From JAFGUB01 sp050305515 (lineage in GTDB: Bacteria > Campylobacterota > Campylobacteria > Campylobacterales > Sulfurimonadaceae), in contig JBNLFL010000025.1 in NCBI GenBank assembly GCA_050305515.1, forward strand, positions 124,001 to 188,000: a DNA stretch of 64,000 nucleotides. Direction: 5' to 3'. How positions within the stretch are numbered: the first letter of the stretch is position 1; each line of letters begins with the position of its first letter. A model generated the notes under the pieces. That model had not been told where the DNA came from. It saw only the letters and a list, made by a program, of their open reading frames with translations, and did not search any database. Shown here piece by piece: positions 42,373-50,545 of the stretch. A program made the translations under genes and the position numbers.

Positions 42373-43925
42373 GACCGTTAATACTTTTTGTGATTTCGAT
42401 ACTTTTCACACAGCTTCTTGCTGCGTCCGAATGTGATGAAACGCTCTTCTCTTTTGATGTAGGGCAGAGCCAGAACAGTGTCAGGATTGTCGATATCGTT
42501 GAAAATATAGCGCACGAGTGTCATTTCTCGGTCGTGATCGCTGATGATGAAGCCCGAAATGTGCTGAACTCGCAGCTTTTTCTGGTGCATATCAAAGATT
42601 ATACGCTCGAAAATCTTTTTGAATTTCTCTTCTCCCAGAACAACATGTTCTATCGTTACGATGCCGATAAAAAACTGCTCAATATCTCGTATCTTGAGAC
42701 CCGTTCGTTTGTGATCGACTATGTCAATCTGAGTGAACAGACGACAGAATCAACCAAAACGATTACAGTCGGTGCGGCATCCAACACCAATAACGGTACG
42801 AACGGTACAAACGGCATGAACGGGACTTCTGGCATGAGCGGCGGATACGGAGGAAGCGGAACAGACGGCAGTAGCGGCTACCAGCAGGGAGGTTCCAATG
42901 CGGACTCGACCACCATTCGCTCCAATACGAAATTTGAATTCTGGGATAAACTGACGCAGGAGATCGATGCGATTCTTTCCCGCGATGAGGATGCCAGACA
43001 GATCAAAAGCAAATCCATTATCAACCGAGAAGCCGGCATTGTCACGATTACCGGAACCAAATCGCAGATTGAACGGGTAAGCAGTTATCTGGATCGTCTG
43101 AAAGACCGGCTGCATAAACAGGTCATGCTCGAGACCAAGATTTTTGAGCTGCGCTATGCTGACCGTAACAACACCGGTGTCGATTGGTCAAAGTTTCAGC
43201 TCAGTCTGGGCGGCAAGTTCGGCAATGCCGTCTCCGGAGACAAGTACGGCTCTTTCAGTGCCCCGAGCTACTCCTTTGATTACCAGTTTTCGATGGACGG
43301 GCTGGTTGACTTTCTGAACCGTTACGGCGATGTCAATACGCTTTCCACACCGAAAATATTGACGCTCAATAATCAGCCGGCAGTCATCAACGTCGGAAAT
43401 CAGATCAATTACCGCTATGAAAGCGGCAGTGTCAGTGCCACCAACGTCGGCGCCTCGACAACCAATACCTATGTGATGAGTTCGGTATTTGTCGGATTGA
43501 CACTCAATATTGTCCCTGAAATTACGGATGACGGCTTCATTATTCTGCGGATCAATCCGGTACTGAGCGAAGAGCTCTCTCCCAATGAGGGACTGGATAT
43601 GAATACCGTTACGACGAATACCGCTACGGTTGACGGTGTACGTACCATGCCGCCGGACATCAAAATCAAACAGCTCTCCTCCATCGTCAAGGCCAAAGAC
43701 GGCAGCCGCGTTGTCATCGGCGGGCTGGTTTCAACCCGAAATTATAAGGAAAATTCGGCCGTTCCGCTGCTGGGGGCTATTCCGCTGGTGGGTGGGCTTT
43801 TTCGTCACAGCGGTATTGAAACGGACAAGGTGGAACTTATCATCGTCGTAACGCCGAAGATTATCCGTCTGAATGATTTTCCTTCCATCGACGCTGCGGA
43901 ACGCCATTTTGAAGGAACGCTCTGA
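42369..43925 (+). CDS. Secretin (MshL-like)
   Basis: A 518-residue outer-membrane secretin. After a signal peptide, an N0-like domain and a Gly/Asn/Ser/Thr-rich linker (about residues 137-176), the secretin core contains TLSTPKILTLNNQPAVINVG and the signature VPLLGAIPLVGGLFR. It forms the gated channel through which the pilus leaves the cell. The linker is coded by nine-base repeats (AACGGTACG-like, 42792-42827). The stop overlaps the ATPase start as TGATG. Confidence 0.93.
   Translation: MRPLILFVISILFTQLLAASECDETLFSFDVGQSQNSVRIVDIVENIAHECHFSVVIADDEARNVLNSQLFLVHIKDYTLENLFEFLFSQNNMFYRYDADKKLLNISYLETRSFVIDYVNLSEQTTESTKTITVGAASNTNNGTNGTNGMNGTSGMSGGYGGSGTDGSSGYQQGGSNADSTTIRSNTKFEFWDKLTQEIDAILSRDEDARQIKSKSIINREAGIVTITGTKSQIERVSSYLDRLKDRLHKQVMLETKIFELRYADRNNTGVDWSKFQLSLGGKFGNAVSGDKYGSFSAPSYSFDYQFSMDGLVDFLNRYGDVNTLSTPKILTLNNQPAVINVGNQINYRYESGSVSATNVGASTTNTYVMSSVFVGLTLNIVPEITDDGFIILRINPVLSEELSPNEGLDMNTVTTNTATVDGVRTMPPDIKIKQLSSIVKAKDGSRVVIGGLVSTRNYKENSAVPLLGAIPLVGGLFRHSGIETDKVELIIVVTPKIIRLNDFPSIDAAERHFEGTL
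42792..42827 (+). repeat. Nine-base tandem repeat in the secretin linker
   Basis: Four imperfect copies of AACGGTACG (AACGGTACG, AACGGTACA, AACGGCATG, AACGGGACT) encode Asn-Gly-Thr/Met units. Copy-number change would keep the frame and alter linker length. Confidence 0.7.
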
Positions 43926-44716
43926 TGGGGCAGTACGCCCAGGCCGCAGAGGTCTTTGAGAACAGTTTTCTCGAAGATGACTATTTTGAGAGCATGAGTG
44001 CCGAGTTTGCCAAAAATGCACTCATCAACATTATTCGGGATAATAAAGTCGGATTACTCTTTCTGCTTGGAGAACCCGGTGTCGGGAAAACCTACATGCT
44101 GCATCTTCTTAAAGCGGAGTTCGCGCAGCAGCGGCGCATACTGATGGCCGCAGAGCCCTTTGGCACACCGGAATCATTTTTACAGTTTTTGCTTAAAAAC
44201 AGCGGACATGATGCGACGCTTTCGCTCTCCGAGATGAAAGAGCATGCCGTTGAGCTTTACACTGCGTTGCCGCATCTGATTATGATTGACGAAGCGCAGC
44301 TGCTTTCAGACAGTGTCCTTGAATACATTCGTATCCTCTCCGATACCGGCATATTCCGTTTCATTCTCTCCATGCATGCACAGGAAGGCGAAGCGATTTT
44401 GAAAAAGCCCCATTTCGCTTCACGGGACCACCGGGTGGTGATGCTGGGTCTGCTACAGTCTTCCGAAGTACGCAATTATATGGAATCGCAGCTTTTGCGC
44501 CACAGTCTGGGAGAACTCTCGCAGGGTTTTGGCCAGAAAGAGATTGATGCGATCGCCCGGCATGCTTCGGGAAATTTTCGTATGGTCAAACAGATGCTCA
44601 AGCGGATCTTCTCACTGATGGATTATGCCAAAGCAAACGGAATCGCTTCGCACAGTGCGCCAAACCGTTGCGTGGTGACGATGGCGGCCATTGATCTGGG
44701 GTGCATCGATGCATGA
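43925..44716 (+). CDS. MshM/ExeA-like AAA ATPase
   Basis: A 263-residue ATPase with Walker A LLGEPGVGKT and Walker B LIMIDEAQ, the ExeA/MshM pattern. Unlike ExeA it has no C-terminal peptidoglycan-binding part. It may help place the secretin or energise assembly. It overlaps the secretin stop and the MshN-like start. Confidence 0.85.
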   Translation: MGQYAQAAEVFENSFLEDDYFESMSAEFAKNALINIIRDNKVGLLFLLGEPGVGKTYMLHLLKAEFAQQRRILMAAEPFGTPESFLQFLLKNSGHDATLSLSEMKEHAVELYTALPHLIMIDEAQLLSDSVLEYIRILSDTGIFRFILSMHAQEGEAILKKPHFASRDHRVVMLGLLQSSEVRNYMESQLLRHSLGELSQGFGQKEIDAIARHASGNFRMVKQMLKRIFSLMDYAKANGIASHSAPNRCVVTMAAIDLGCIDA

Positions 44717-45521
44717 CAGTTTCGAATCGCTGCTGAGCCGTTGCCGGCGTTACCACCGAAAACAGATGCTCAAGAGGGCCGGATGGGCTTTTTTGTTTTT
44801 TGGCGGTGTCACTGCGATAGCTGTTATGAGTCTGCAAAACAGAGATGTCAGCAGTGAACTGGAACGTGTAGCGATCACCGTGCAACCGGTTACTCTCCCG
44901 ACAGAGCATGTCGTGGAGCCACCCCGTGAAACTCCACGTCAACTGGATGTTTCGGAAGATGCACATTCCGCAGATGCGACGGCAGTTTCAACTACCCCGG
45001 TACCGGTGGAAATGAAAAAACATCGTGATATTGCCTATAACGTAGCAGTGGATGAGAGGTATCTGCTTGATTACACGGCTTCGAGACGAACGACTGAACA
45101 AGAGACGAAACCTGTGCCACCCGATAAAATGAGACAAGAGATCAGCGAGAAGACAAAAAACGTGCAGATACCGGTTTCAGCCATTGTGCCTTCTGATGAA
45201 CAGGCACTGAAAATGAGTACCAAAAAACTCGCCAGTGTCGAAGATCTGATCGCGCAGCAGGAAAAAGAGCCCCGCTATGAACTGGCACTTAAAATTGCCG
45301 AATTCTATTATGATGATGCCAAATATTCGCAGGCATCGCTCTGGTCCAAAAAAGCAAACATGCTTGACAAAGAGGCTGAAGGTGCATGGATTGTTTATGC
45401 AAAATCGGAATATGCCCGGGGCAACAGGGAACGTGCCATCGATATTCTCAGCCTCTATCTGGCGAACAAGAATTCCAAAGAGGCAGAGATGCTGTTGATG
45501 ACATGGAGGCAGGGAAAATAA
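44709..45521 (+). CDS. MshN-like TPR protein with membrane anchor
   Basis: A 270-residue bitopic protein: short basic cytoplasmic end, span WAFLFFGGVTAIAVM, a Pro/Thr-rich periplasmic stretch, and C-terminal helical TPR-like repeats. Position between MshM and MshE matches MshN. The chosen ATG (44709) overlaps the ATPase stop; a longer frame exists upstream. Its stop is shared with the next start (TAATG). Confidence 0.7.
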   Translation: MHDSFESLLSRCRRYHRKQMLKRAGWAFLFFGGVTAIAVMSLQNRDVSSELERVAITVQPVTLPTEHVVEPPRETPRQLDVSEDAHSADATAVSTTPVPVEMKKHRDIAYNVAVDERYLLDYTASRRTTEQETKPVPPDKMRQEISEKTKNVQIPVSAIVPSDEQALKMSTKKLASVEDLIAQQEKEPRYELALKIAEFYYDDAKYSQASLWSKKANMLDKEAEGAWIVYAKSEYARGNRERAIDILSLYLANKNSKEAEMLLMTWRQGK

Positions 45522-46078
45522 TGATGCGCTGCATTATGAGTCTTGTTTTTCTTCTGCTTCTCTCTCTTGAAGCAAATGATTATACGGAGTTCGCACGTTA
45601 CTACAAGCAGCAGGATTTTGAATCCTATAAACAGGCCTGTCAGATCGGTCAACAGATTTTCGCCAAAGGCGAGCGCGATGAAAAGCTTCTCTCCCTGATT
45701 GGCATGGCATGTTTGCGGGCTGATTACATAGACACGCTCGGAAGCATTCAGAGCCGCCTTTATCAAACGGAAGAGGGGCGTGCCAATGCGTCGCTGTTTG
45801 CCTCGATGATTCTTCAAAAACGCCTGATCGCCCAGTCTTTTTATGATGATAGTGACATCAGTTCCCTGGCGCTTCCGATTACAGATCATCCGCTTTCGAT
45901 AGTGTTTGCCGCATTGCGCGACAAACAGTATGAGCTGCTTAAGGAGAATCCGCGTCTTATCCGTTTTAAGAAAGACGGGAAGGAATACCGTGTGTACGTC
46001 GACTTTGAGAAAAAAGACAAAATTGCCATTGACATCTTTTTTGACGATGGCACACTTCAACAGCACAGGTATCGCTAA
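45521..46078 (+). CDS. Exported protein of the pilus operon, unknown
   Basis: A 185-residue protein with a short signal peptide (MSLVFLLLLSLEA) and a soluble helical part with two cysteines (QACQIG and GMACLRAD). I do not recognise a family, and it has no obvious Vibrio MSHA counterpart. TAATG overlaps at both ends place it firmly in the operon. A second ATG follows the first immediately. Confidence 0.7.
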   Translation: MMRCIMSLVFLLLLSLEANDYTEFARYYKQQDFESYKQACQIGQQIFAKGERDEKLLSLIGMACLRADYIDTLGSIQSRLYQTEEGRANASLFASMILQKRLIAQSFYDDSDISSLALPITDHPLSIVFAALRDKQYELLKENPRLIRFKKDGKEYRVYVDFEKKDKIAIDIFFDDGTLQQHRYR

Positions 46079-47748
46079 TGATTAAACAGGTTGTACGACT
46101 CGGGGATCTTCTGGTTGAAAAAGGGCTAATCAGCAATGAACAGCTGATGCATGCGCTCTCTTTACAGAAAGAGTCCAATTTTACTAAAAAACTGGGTGAG
46201 GTTCTGATACAGGAAGGGTATGTCACAGACCGTGAAATCGCACGGGAACTCTCTTCTCAGCTCAATATCGAATTTATCGACATCTACGGCGTGGAACTGG
46301 ATTTTAAACTGATCGGGCGCTACCCGAGTCATGTTCTTGAAAATGCCGAAGCGATTCCACTACGCGAAGACAGCGAATATGTCTACATCGCCACGTCAAA
46401 TCCGCTCAATTATGATGCGCTTGAGGCGTTGGAACGAATTATTATTACCAAACCTGTCAAACTTTATCTGGCGCTCGATGCCGATGTGCGCAATATTTTC
46501 CAGCGTATCGCCATCATTCAAAATACCAAAACCATTGCCGAAGAGGTCAAACGCGAAATTTCACAGGAAGGGTATAAGAGCGAGAGTGACGAGAGTGCGG
46601 TTTTGAAACTGATCCGGCTCATCATTCAAGATGCCATCGTGCGTAAAGCGAGTGATATCCATATTGAACCCGATGCTCATGAAGTGTCGGTACGCTGCCG
46701 TGTGGACGGGGTTTTGCATGAGATTTTCGTTTTCGAACTGGCCATCTATAATGCGCTGGCATCCCGCATCAAGATCCTTGGAAATCTTGATATATCGGAA
46801 CGTCGCAAAGCTCAGGACGGCCGTTTTGGTATGGAGATCAATAAGGGAGCATACGATTTTCGTCTCTCAACGACGCCGACGCTCTTTGGCGAATCGATTG
46901 TCATGCGTATTCTTGATCAGCAGAAGATTCTTCTCAAGCTGAATGATCTGGGGCTTGAGGATCACAATCTTGAGGTGTTTGAATCGATTATCCGTTCACC
47001 TTATGGCATTATTCTGATTACAGGTCCGACCGGAAGCGGTAAGACAACGACACTTTATGCATCGCTCAATGAGATCAAGAGTCTCGAGAACAAGGTTTTA
47101 ACGGTCGAAGACCCCATCGAGTACCAGCTGCCGCTGGTACAGCAGGTTCAGGTGAATGAAAAAGTAGGCTTTACCTTTTTTCAGGCGCTGAAATCATTTT
47201 TGCGACAGGACCCCGATGTCATCATGGTAGGTGAGATTCGGGATATGGAGACACTCAGTGCTGCCGCACAGGCGTCATTGACGGGTCACCTTGTTTTTTC
47301 AACGCTGCATACGAATGATGCGCCGAGTGCCATCAGCCGGATGGTTCAGATGGGTCTCGAACCCTATCTGATTGCCGATTCGTTACTGGCCATCGTAGCA
47401 CAGCGGCTGGTACGCCGCAACTGTGAATATTGCAAAGTTGAGTACAAACCGCATCAGAATCTTCTGCGTCCGCTGCATGATCTCTTGCCTGAAAACCCTG
47501 TCTTTCATAAGGGAAAAGGGTGCCCGAAATGTAATATGACAGGCTATTCCGGGCGTATTATGATTGTAGAGATTCTTCAGATAAACGATGTGATCTCGCA
47601 GTTGATCTCATCCAATGCCAATAAATTTGAAATTGCCAAAAAAGCCAAAGAACTCGGGATTTTCACGCCGATGGCACAAGACGGCCTTAGCAAAGCACTT
47701 CAGGGCATCATACCGCTTGAAGAGGTATTGCGTGTAACGCGTGGGTAG
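46078..47748 (+). CDS. GspE/MshE-type assembly ATPase
   Basis: A 556-residue hexameric ATPase that powers pilus extension. The N-terminal GspE domain (GDLLVEKGLISNEQLMHA) has the form of the MshE type that, in Vibrio, binds cyclic-di-GMP. The core has Walker A GPTGSGKTTT, the aspartate box EDPIEYQ and Walker B VGEIRD. Two CxxC pairs (CEYC and CPKC) bind zinc. With GGDEF and EAL proteins in this window, c-di-GMP control is possible; that is inference. Confidence 0.93.
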   Translation: MIKQVVRLGDLLVEKGLISNEQLMHALSLQKESNFTKKLGEVLIQEGYVTDREIARELSSQLNIEFIDIYGVELDFKLIGRYPSHVLENAEAIPLREDSEYVYIATSNPLNYDALEALERIIITKPVKLYLALDADVRNIFQRIAIIQNTKTIAEEVKREISQEGYKSESDESAVLKLIRLIIQDAIVRKASDIHIEPDAHEVSVRCRVDGVLHEIFVFELAIYNALASRIKILGNLDISERRKAQDGRFGMEINKGAYDFRLSTTPTLFGESIVMRILDQQKILLKLNDLGLEDHNLEVFESIIRSPYGIILITGPTGSGKTTTLYASLNEIKSLENKVLTVEDPIEYQLPLVQQVQVNEKVGFTFFQALKSFLRQDPDVIMVGEIRDMETLSAAAQASLTGHLVFSTLHTNDAPSAISRMVQMGLEPYLIADSLLAIVAQRLVRRNCEYCKVEYKPHQNLLRPLHDLLPENPVFHKGKGCPKCNMTGYSGRIMIVEILQINDVISQLISSNANKFEIAKKAKELGIFTPMAQDGLSKALQGIIPLEEVLRVTRG

Positions 47749-47751
47749 ATC

Positions 47752-48993
47752 ATGAAATATTTTGAAGTGCTTTATCGTCGGGGATCGCTGCGAAAACGGG
47801 TTGTCGTTGAAGCAGACAACCGTGTTGAGGCTATGAAGCATTTTCAGAAGCTTGAAATAGGCGTTCCGGTCCGTTTCAAAGAGGTGGCGGAACCGCTGCG
47901 GAATAAAATTCAAAAAATTATTGACAAGCAAAAAGATCCTATTAAAAAGAAGCGGGCGAATACTGAAAACTACATCTCCGTGCTGCGCCAGCTTGCGGTC
48001 ATGCTTGATGCGGGAATGCCCATTAACGTCTGTCTGGAAGAGGTCATCCGTGCTACGGAGGATCCTATGCTTCTGGCTATTATGACATCCGTGCATGAAG
48101 ATATTGAAGGCGGGCAGGGGTTGACCAATGCATTAAAACCCTATCGTCATCAGCTGGGTAATCTCTCCATATCGATGATTTATCTGGGAGAACAGACCGG
48201 AACGCTTTCGGAGTCCATCAATAAATTGGCGGACATCTTGCAGACGATACATGAAAACCGTGTAAAACTGAAAAAGGCCACACGGTATCCGATGCTGACC
48301 ATTTTTGCGATGGCTATCGCCTTTGGTGTCGTTATTACGTTTGTCGTTCCGCAGTTTAAAGACATTTTTGAACAGAGTGGAGCAGAACTGCCATTCCCGA
48401 CACGTCTTCTTCTCTGGATCGAATATGCCCTGACGACTTACGGACCGCTGATCCTGGTCGGGGCGATTCTGATGCTGATCGGATATCTTTACATGTACCG
48501 GCGCAATCCGAAGCTTGCACTCTTTTCTGACAAGATGCTTTTGAAGGTGTATATTGTAGGTGCCGTAACAAGATATGCCATGCTTGGACGGTTTGTCTAT
48601 ATTTTTGATGTGCTGATTCATGCGGGCATTCCGATTGTCGATGCACTCAAAGCCGCTGTCGGCGTTGTTGAAAACCGCTATATGAAGCAGCAGTTTTCGC
48701 TTATTATCGATGACATTGAAGGGGGACAGTCGCTTCACAGCGGATTTGTCGATTCAGAAATGTTTGAAAGCATGATTTTGCAGATGCTCAAGGCGGGAGA
48801 AGATTCCGGTGCACTCAATACGATGCTTGAAAAGATAACCAAGTACTATAATGACAAATATGATAATATTATTGATAATGTCTCTTCGATGATCGAACCG
48901 GTACTCATAGCCGCAATCGCGGGATTTGTACTGGTTTTGGCACTGGGCATTTTTTTGCCCATGTGGTCGATGGCCGAAGCAATGGGAATGTAA
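47752..48993 (+). CDS. GspF/MshG-type inner-membrane platform protein
   Basis: A 413-residue polytopic protein with two GspF domains, each showing a L-x-MLxAG-type motif: LAVMLDAGMPINVCLEEV and FVYIFDVLIHAGIPIVDAL. Three membrane spans follow the usual plan. It anchors the ATPase below the pseudopilus. An in-frame LYMY segment carries the palindrome variant TTACATGTAC. Confidence 0.92.
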   Translation: MKYFEVLYRRGSLRKRVVVEADNRVEAMKHFQKLEIGVPVRFKEVAEPLRNKIQKIIDKQKDPIKKKRANTENYISVLRQLAVMLDAGMPINVCLEEVIRATEDPMLLAIMTSVHEDIEGGQGLTNALKPYRHQLGNLSISMIYLGEQTGTLSESINKLADILQTIHENRVKLKKATRYPMLTIFAMAIAFGVVITFVVPQFKDIFEQSGAELPFPTRLLLWIEYALTTYGPLILVGAILMLIGYLYMYRRNPKLALFSDKMLLKVYIVGAVTRYAMLGRFVYIFDVLIHAGIPIVDALKAAVGVVENRYMKQQFSLIIDDIEGGQSLHSGFVDSEMFESMILQMLKAGEDSGALNTMLEKITKYYNDKYDNIIDNVSSMIEPVLIAAIAGFVLVLALGIFLPMWSMAEAMGM

Positions 48994-49004
48994 CAGGAAA
49001 CGTC

Positions 49005-49100
49005 ATGGAACATGAAGCAGGTACGATTACAGTTGCCGTTATTTCTACAATCATTCTGGGATTCGGATTCTGGATTATTTACAAAATCAATGAGATATAA
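49005..49100 (+). CDS. 31-residue membrane microprotein
   Basis: A small ORF with AGGAAAC as ribosome site encodes 31 residues: a short acidic start (MEHEAGT), one membrane helix (ITVAVISTIILGFGFWIIY) and a polar end. It lies in the 110-bp gap between the platform gene and the lipoprotein gene, three bases before the next start. It is too short for most gene callers. It may be a small pilus-assembly subunit, but the role is unknown. Confidence 0.65.
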   Translation: MEHEAGTITVAVISTIILGFGFWIIYKINEI

Positions 49101-49103
49101 ATA

Positions 49104-49538
49104 ATGCGAATCGCTTTTCTGACTTCCATACTGAGTGTGTCACTCTTCTGGGGATGCGGCAATGAGACGCGTCCTGACAGTTATGTATCGCAACCCTCCG
49201 TACTCTTGACCAATTATAATATTTCACATATGCGCCTGCATATCGCCAGTGCCAGCAGCGGGATTCTGACCTTTAGTAGCACTACTTTTACCTATAGCTC
49301 GCCGACCCGGAACTTTGAAGGAAGCTGGAGTGCCACGGAATATCCGACACTGCTTCAAAACGGCGATGAGATTACCGTGATACAGACAATTGATTACACC
49401 ACCAAAGAGGGATACAGCTTCAGTACCAATTTCTTAACGAACGGGATTGAACTCGATGTGGGAGATACGTTTATTATGACGGGCGATCAGATACTCAGTG
49501 GAAGTGTCACGCAGATCGAGGTTAATAACCTCGATTAA
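49104..49538 (+). CDS. Lipoprotein at the end of the pilus operon
   Basis: A 144-residue protein with lipobox LFWGC (Cys about residue 18), then a beta-rich domain without recognisable family. Lipoproteins often help secretin assembly (pilotins), which is a possible role, but pilotins are usually helical. Its 3' end overlaps the convergent pilin gene by four bases. Confidence 0.75.
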   Translation: MRIAFLTSILSVSLFWGCGNETRPDSYVSQPSVLLTNYNISHMRLHIASASSGILTFSSTTFTYSSPTRNFEGSWSATEYPTLLQNGDEITVIQTIDYTTKEGYSFSTNFLTNGIELDVGDTFIMTGDQILSGSVTQIEVNNLD

Positions 49539-49972
49539 TTGTCAACGAGACTGAAAAGCCCCATATTTGCGTCATACTCCCAGTGCCTGGTTTTGCAGGG
49601 TTTGTCGGCTTTGCACTTTGCCCCCTTGGCAGGGTCGGTTGCCGGACCGGTGTAGTTGTTTCCATTGAGCGTCCAGCCTGAAGGCGCCTGCTTTAAAATG
49701 GCATTAAGCGGCGCTCCCAACGTTGCAGGATAGCCCGAAGCATTGAGCGTTGAGGATGCAATCGATGCACCGCAGGTAAATGTACCTTCATTGATGATCC
49801 ACTCTCCATGGCAGGCATCAAGCGCTACCTGTATGGAAGCGGCAGTAGAGAGTTCAGAAGAAATTTTTGCATTGTCACTCAGTCCCGTGAATTTCGGGAT
49901 AGCAACGGAAGCCAGTACCCCAATGATTACAATAGAGATAATCAGTTCGAGCAGGGTAAAGGCCTTGTTCAT
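49535..49972 (-). CDS. Type IV pilin (MshA-like)
   Basis: A 145-residue pilin with leader MNKA and mature end FTLLELIISIVIIGVLASVAIPKF in outline, Glu +5 kept. Four cysteines (DACHGEW, TFTCG, AKCKADKPC) allow a C-terminal disulfide. It is on the opposite strand to the assembly operon and three bases behind the other pilin, so both are made together. Either could be the main pilin subunit. Confidence 0.88.
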   Translation of the reverse strand: MNKAFTLLELIISIVIIGVLASVAIPKFTGLSDNAKISSELSTAASIQVALDACHGEWIINEGTFTCGASIASSTLNASGYPATLGAPLNAILKQAPSGWTLNGNNYTGPATDPAKGAKCKADKPCKTRHWEYDANMGLFSLVDN

Positions 49973-49975
49973 AAG

Positions 49976-50446
49976 TTAAAATGAAGCGTTTTGATCAAGT
50001 GTAGCATTAGGTGTTTCACTGCCACTAATTTTTTTATTACATTTTTTGACAGTAAGTGAATCTTTAAAGTTTGCACACGTTATTTGAAGTCTTACATTTC
50101 TGTTTGAACCGTTAAAAGTCAGGACCGCCGCATCTCCGGCACCCCCATCATCATATATTGCTGTTTGATCCCCACCTGCATTATCTGTTACTGTCCAATG
50201 TGTACCACTAATCGTTGTAATCGCTGTTAGTGTAACATTGTCTTTTGTATATGATTCTTCAAGATCAACAAGATTGACGAAAGAAGAGGGAATTGCGCCA
50301 TAGGCATCTTGAGCTACTTTAATAACATTGGCAGCTTCCGCATTTTGTTTCAGATCTTTAAATTTCGGAATGGCCGTCGCAGCCAGTACCCCAATAATGA
50401 CGATAACAAAGATTAACTCGATAAGTGTAAAACCACTTCTACGCAT
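49976..50446 (-). CDS. Type IV pilin (MshA-like), first of two
   Basis: A 156-residue pilin with leader RRSG, mature end FTLIELIFVIVIIGVLAATAIPKF in outline and two cysteines near its C-terminus (LQITCANF, VKKCNKK). AAGGGG precedes the ATG, and a TATACT -10 lies 36 bp upstream. A strong own promoter fits a major subunit that must be made in excess over the assembly proteins. Confidence 0.88.
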   Translation of the reverse strand: MRRSGFTLIELIFVIVIIGVLAATAIPKFKDLKQNAEAANVIKVAQDAYGAIPSSFVNLVDLEESYTKDNVTLTAITTISGTHWTVTDNAGGDQTAIYDDGGAGDAAVLTFNGSNRNVRLQITCANFKDSLTVKKCNKKISGSETPNATLDQNASF

Positions 50447-50481
50447 AACTACCCCTTTTTGATGATAAAAATAATGTCTTT

Positions 50482-50487
50482 AGTATA
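50482..50487 (-). promoter_or_regulatory. Promoter -10 of the two pilin genes
   Basis: Read leftward, TATACT in aacTATACTaaag lies 36 bp before the pilin start. A TTACATGTAA palindrome (50500-50509) lies 13 bp upstream of it, in the -35 region. Confidence 0.5.
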
Positions 50488-50499
50488 GTTGAAAAAAGC

Positions 50500-50509
50500 T
50501 TACATGTAA
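50500..50509. repeat. TTACATGTAA palindrome, intergenic
   Basis: Exact copy in the pilin promoter region, upstream of the -10. Confidence 0.9.
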
Positions 50510-50545
50510 AGAGGCGTAGGGGGTTTCCGCGCCAGTATTGCATAT

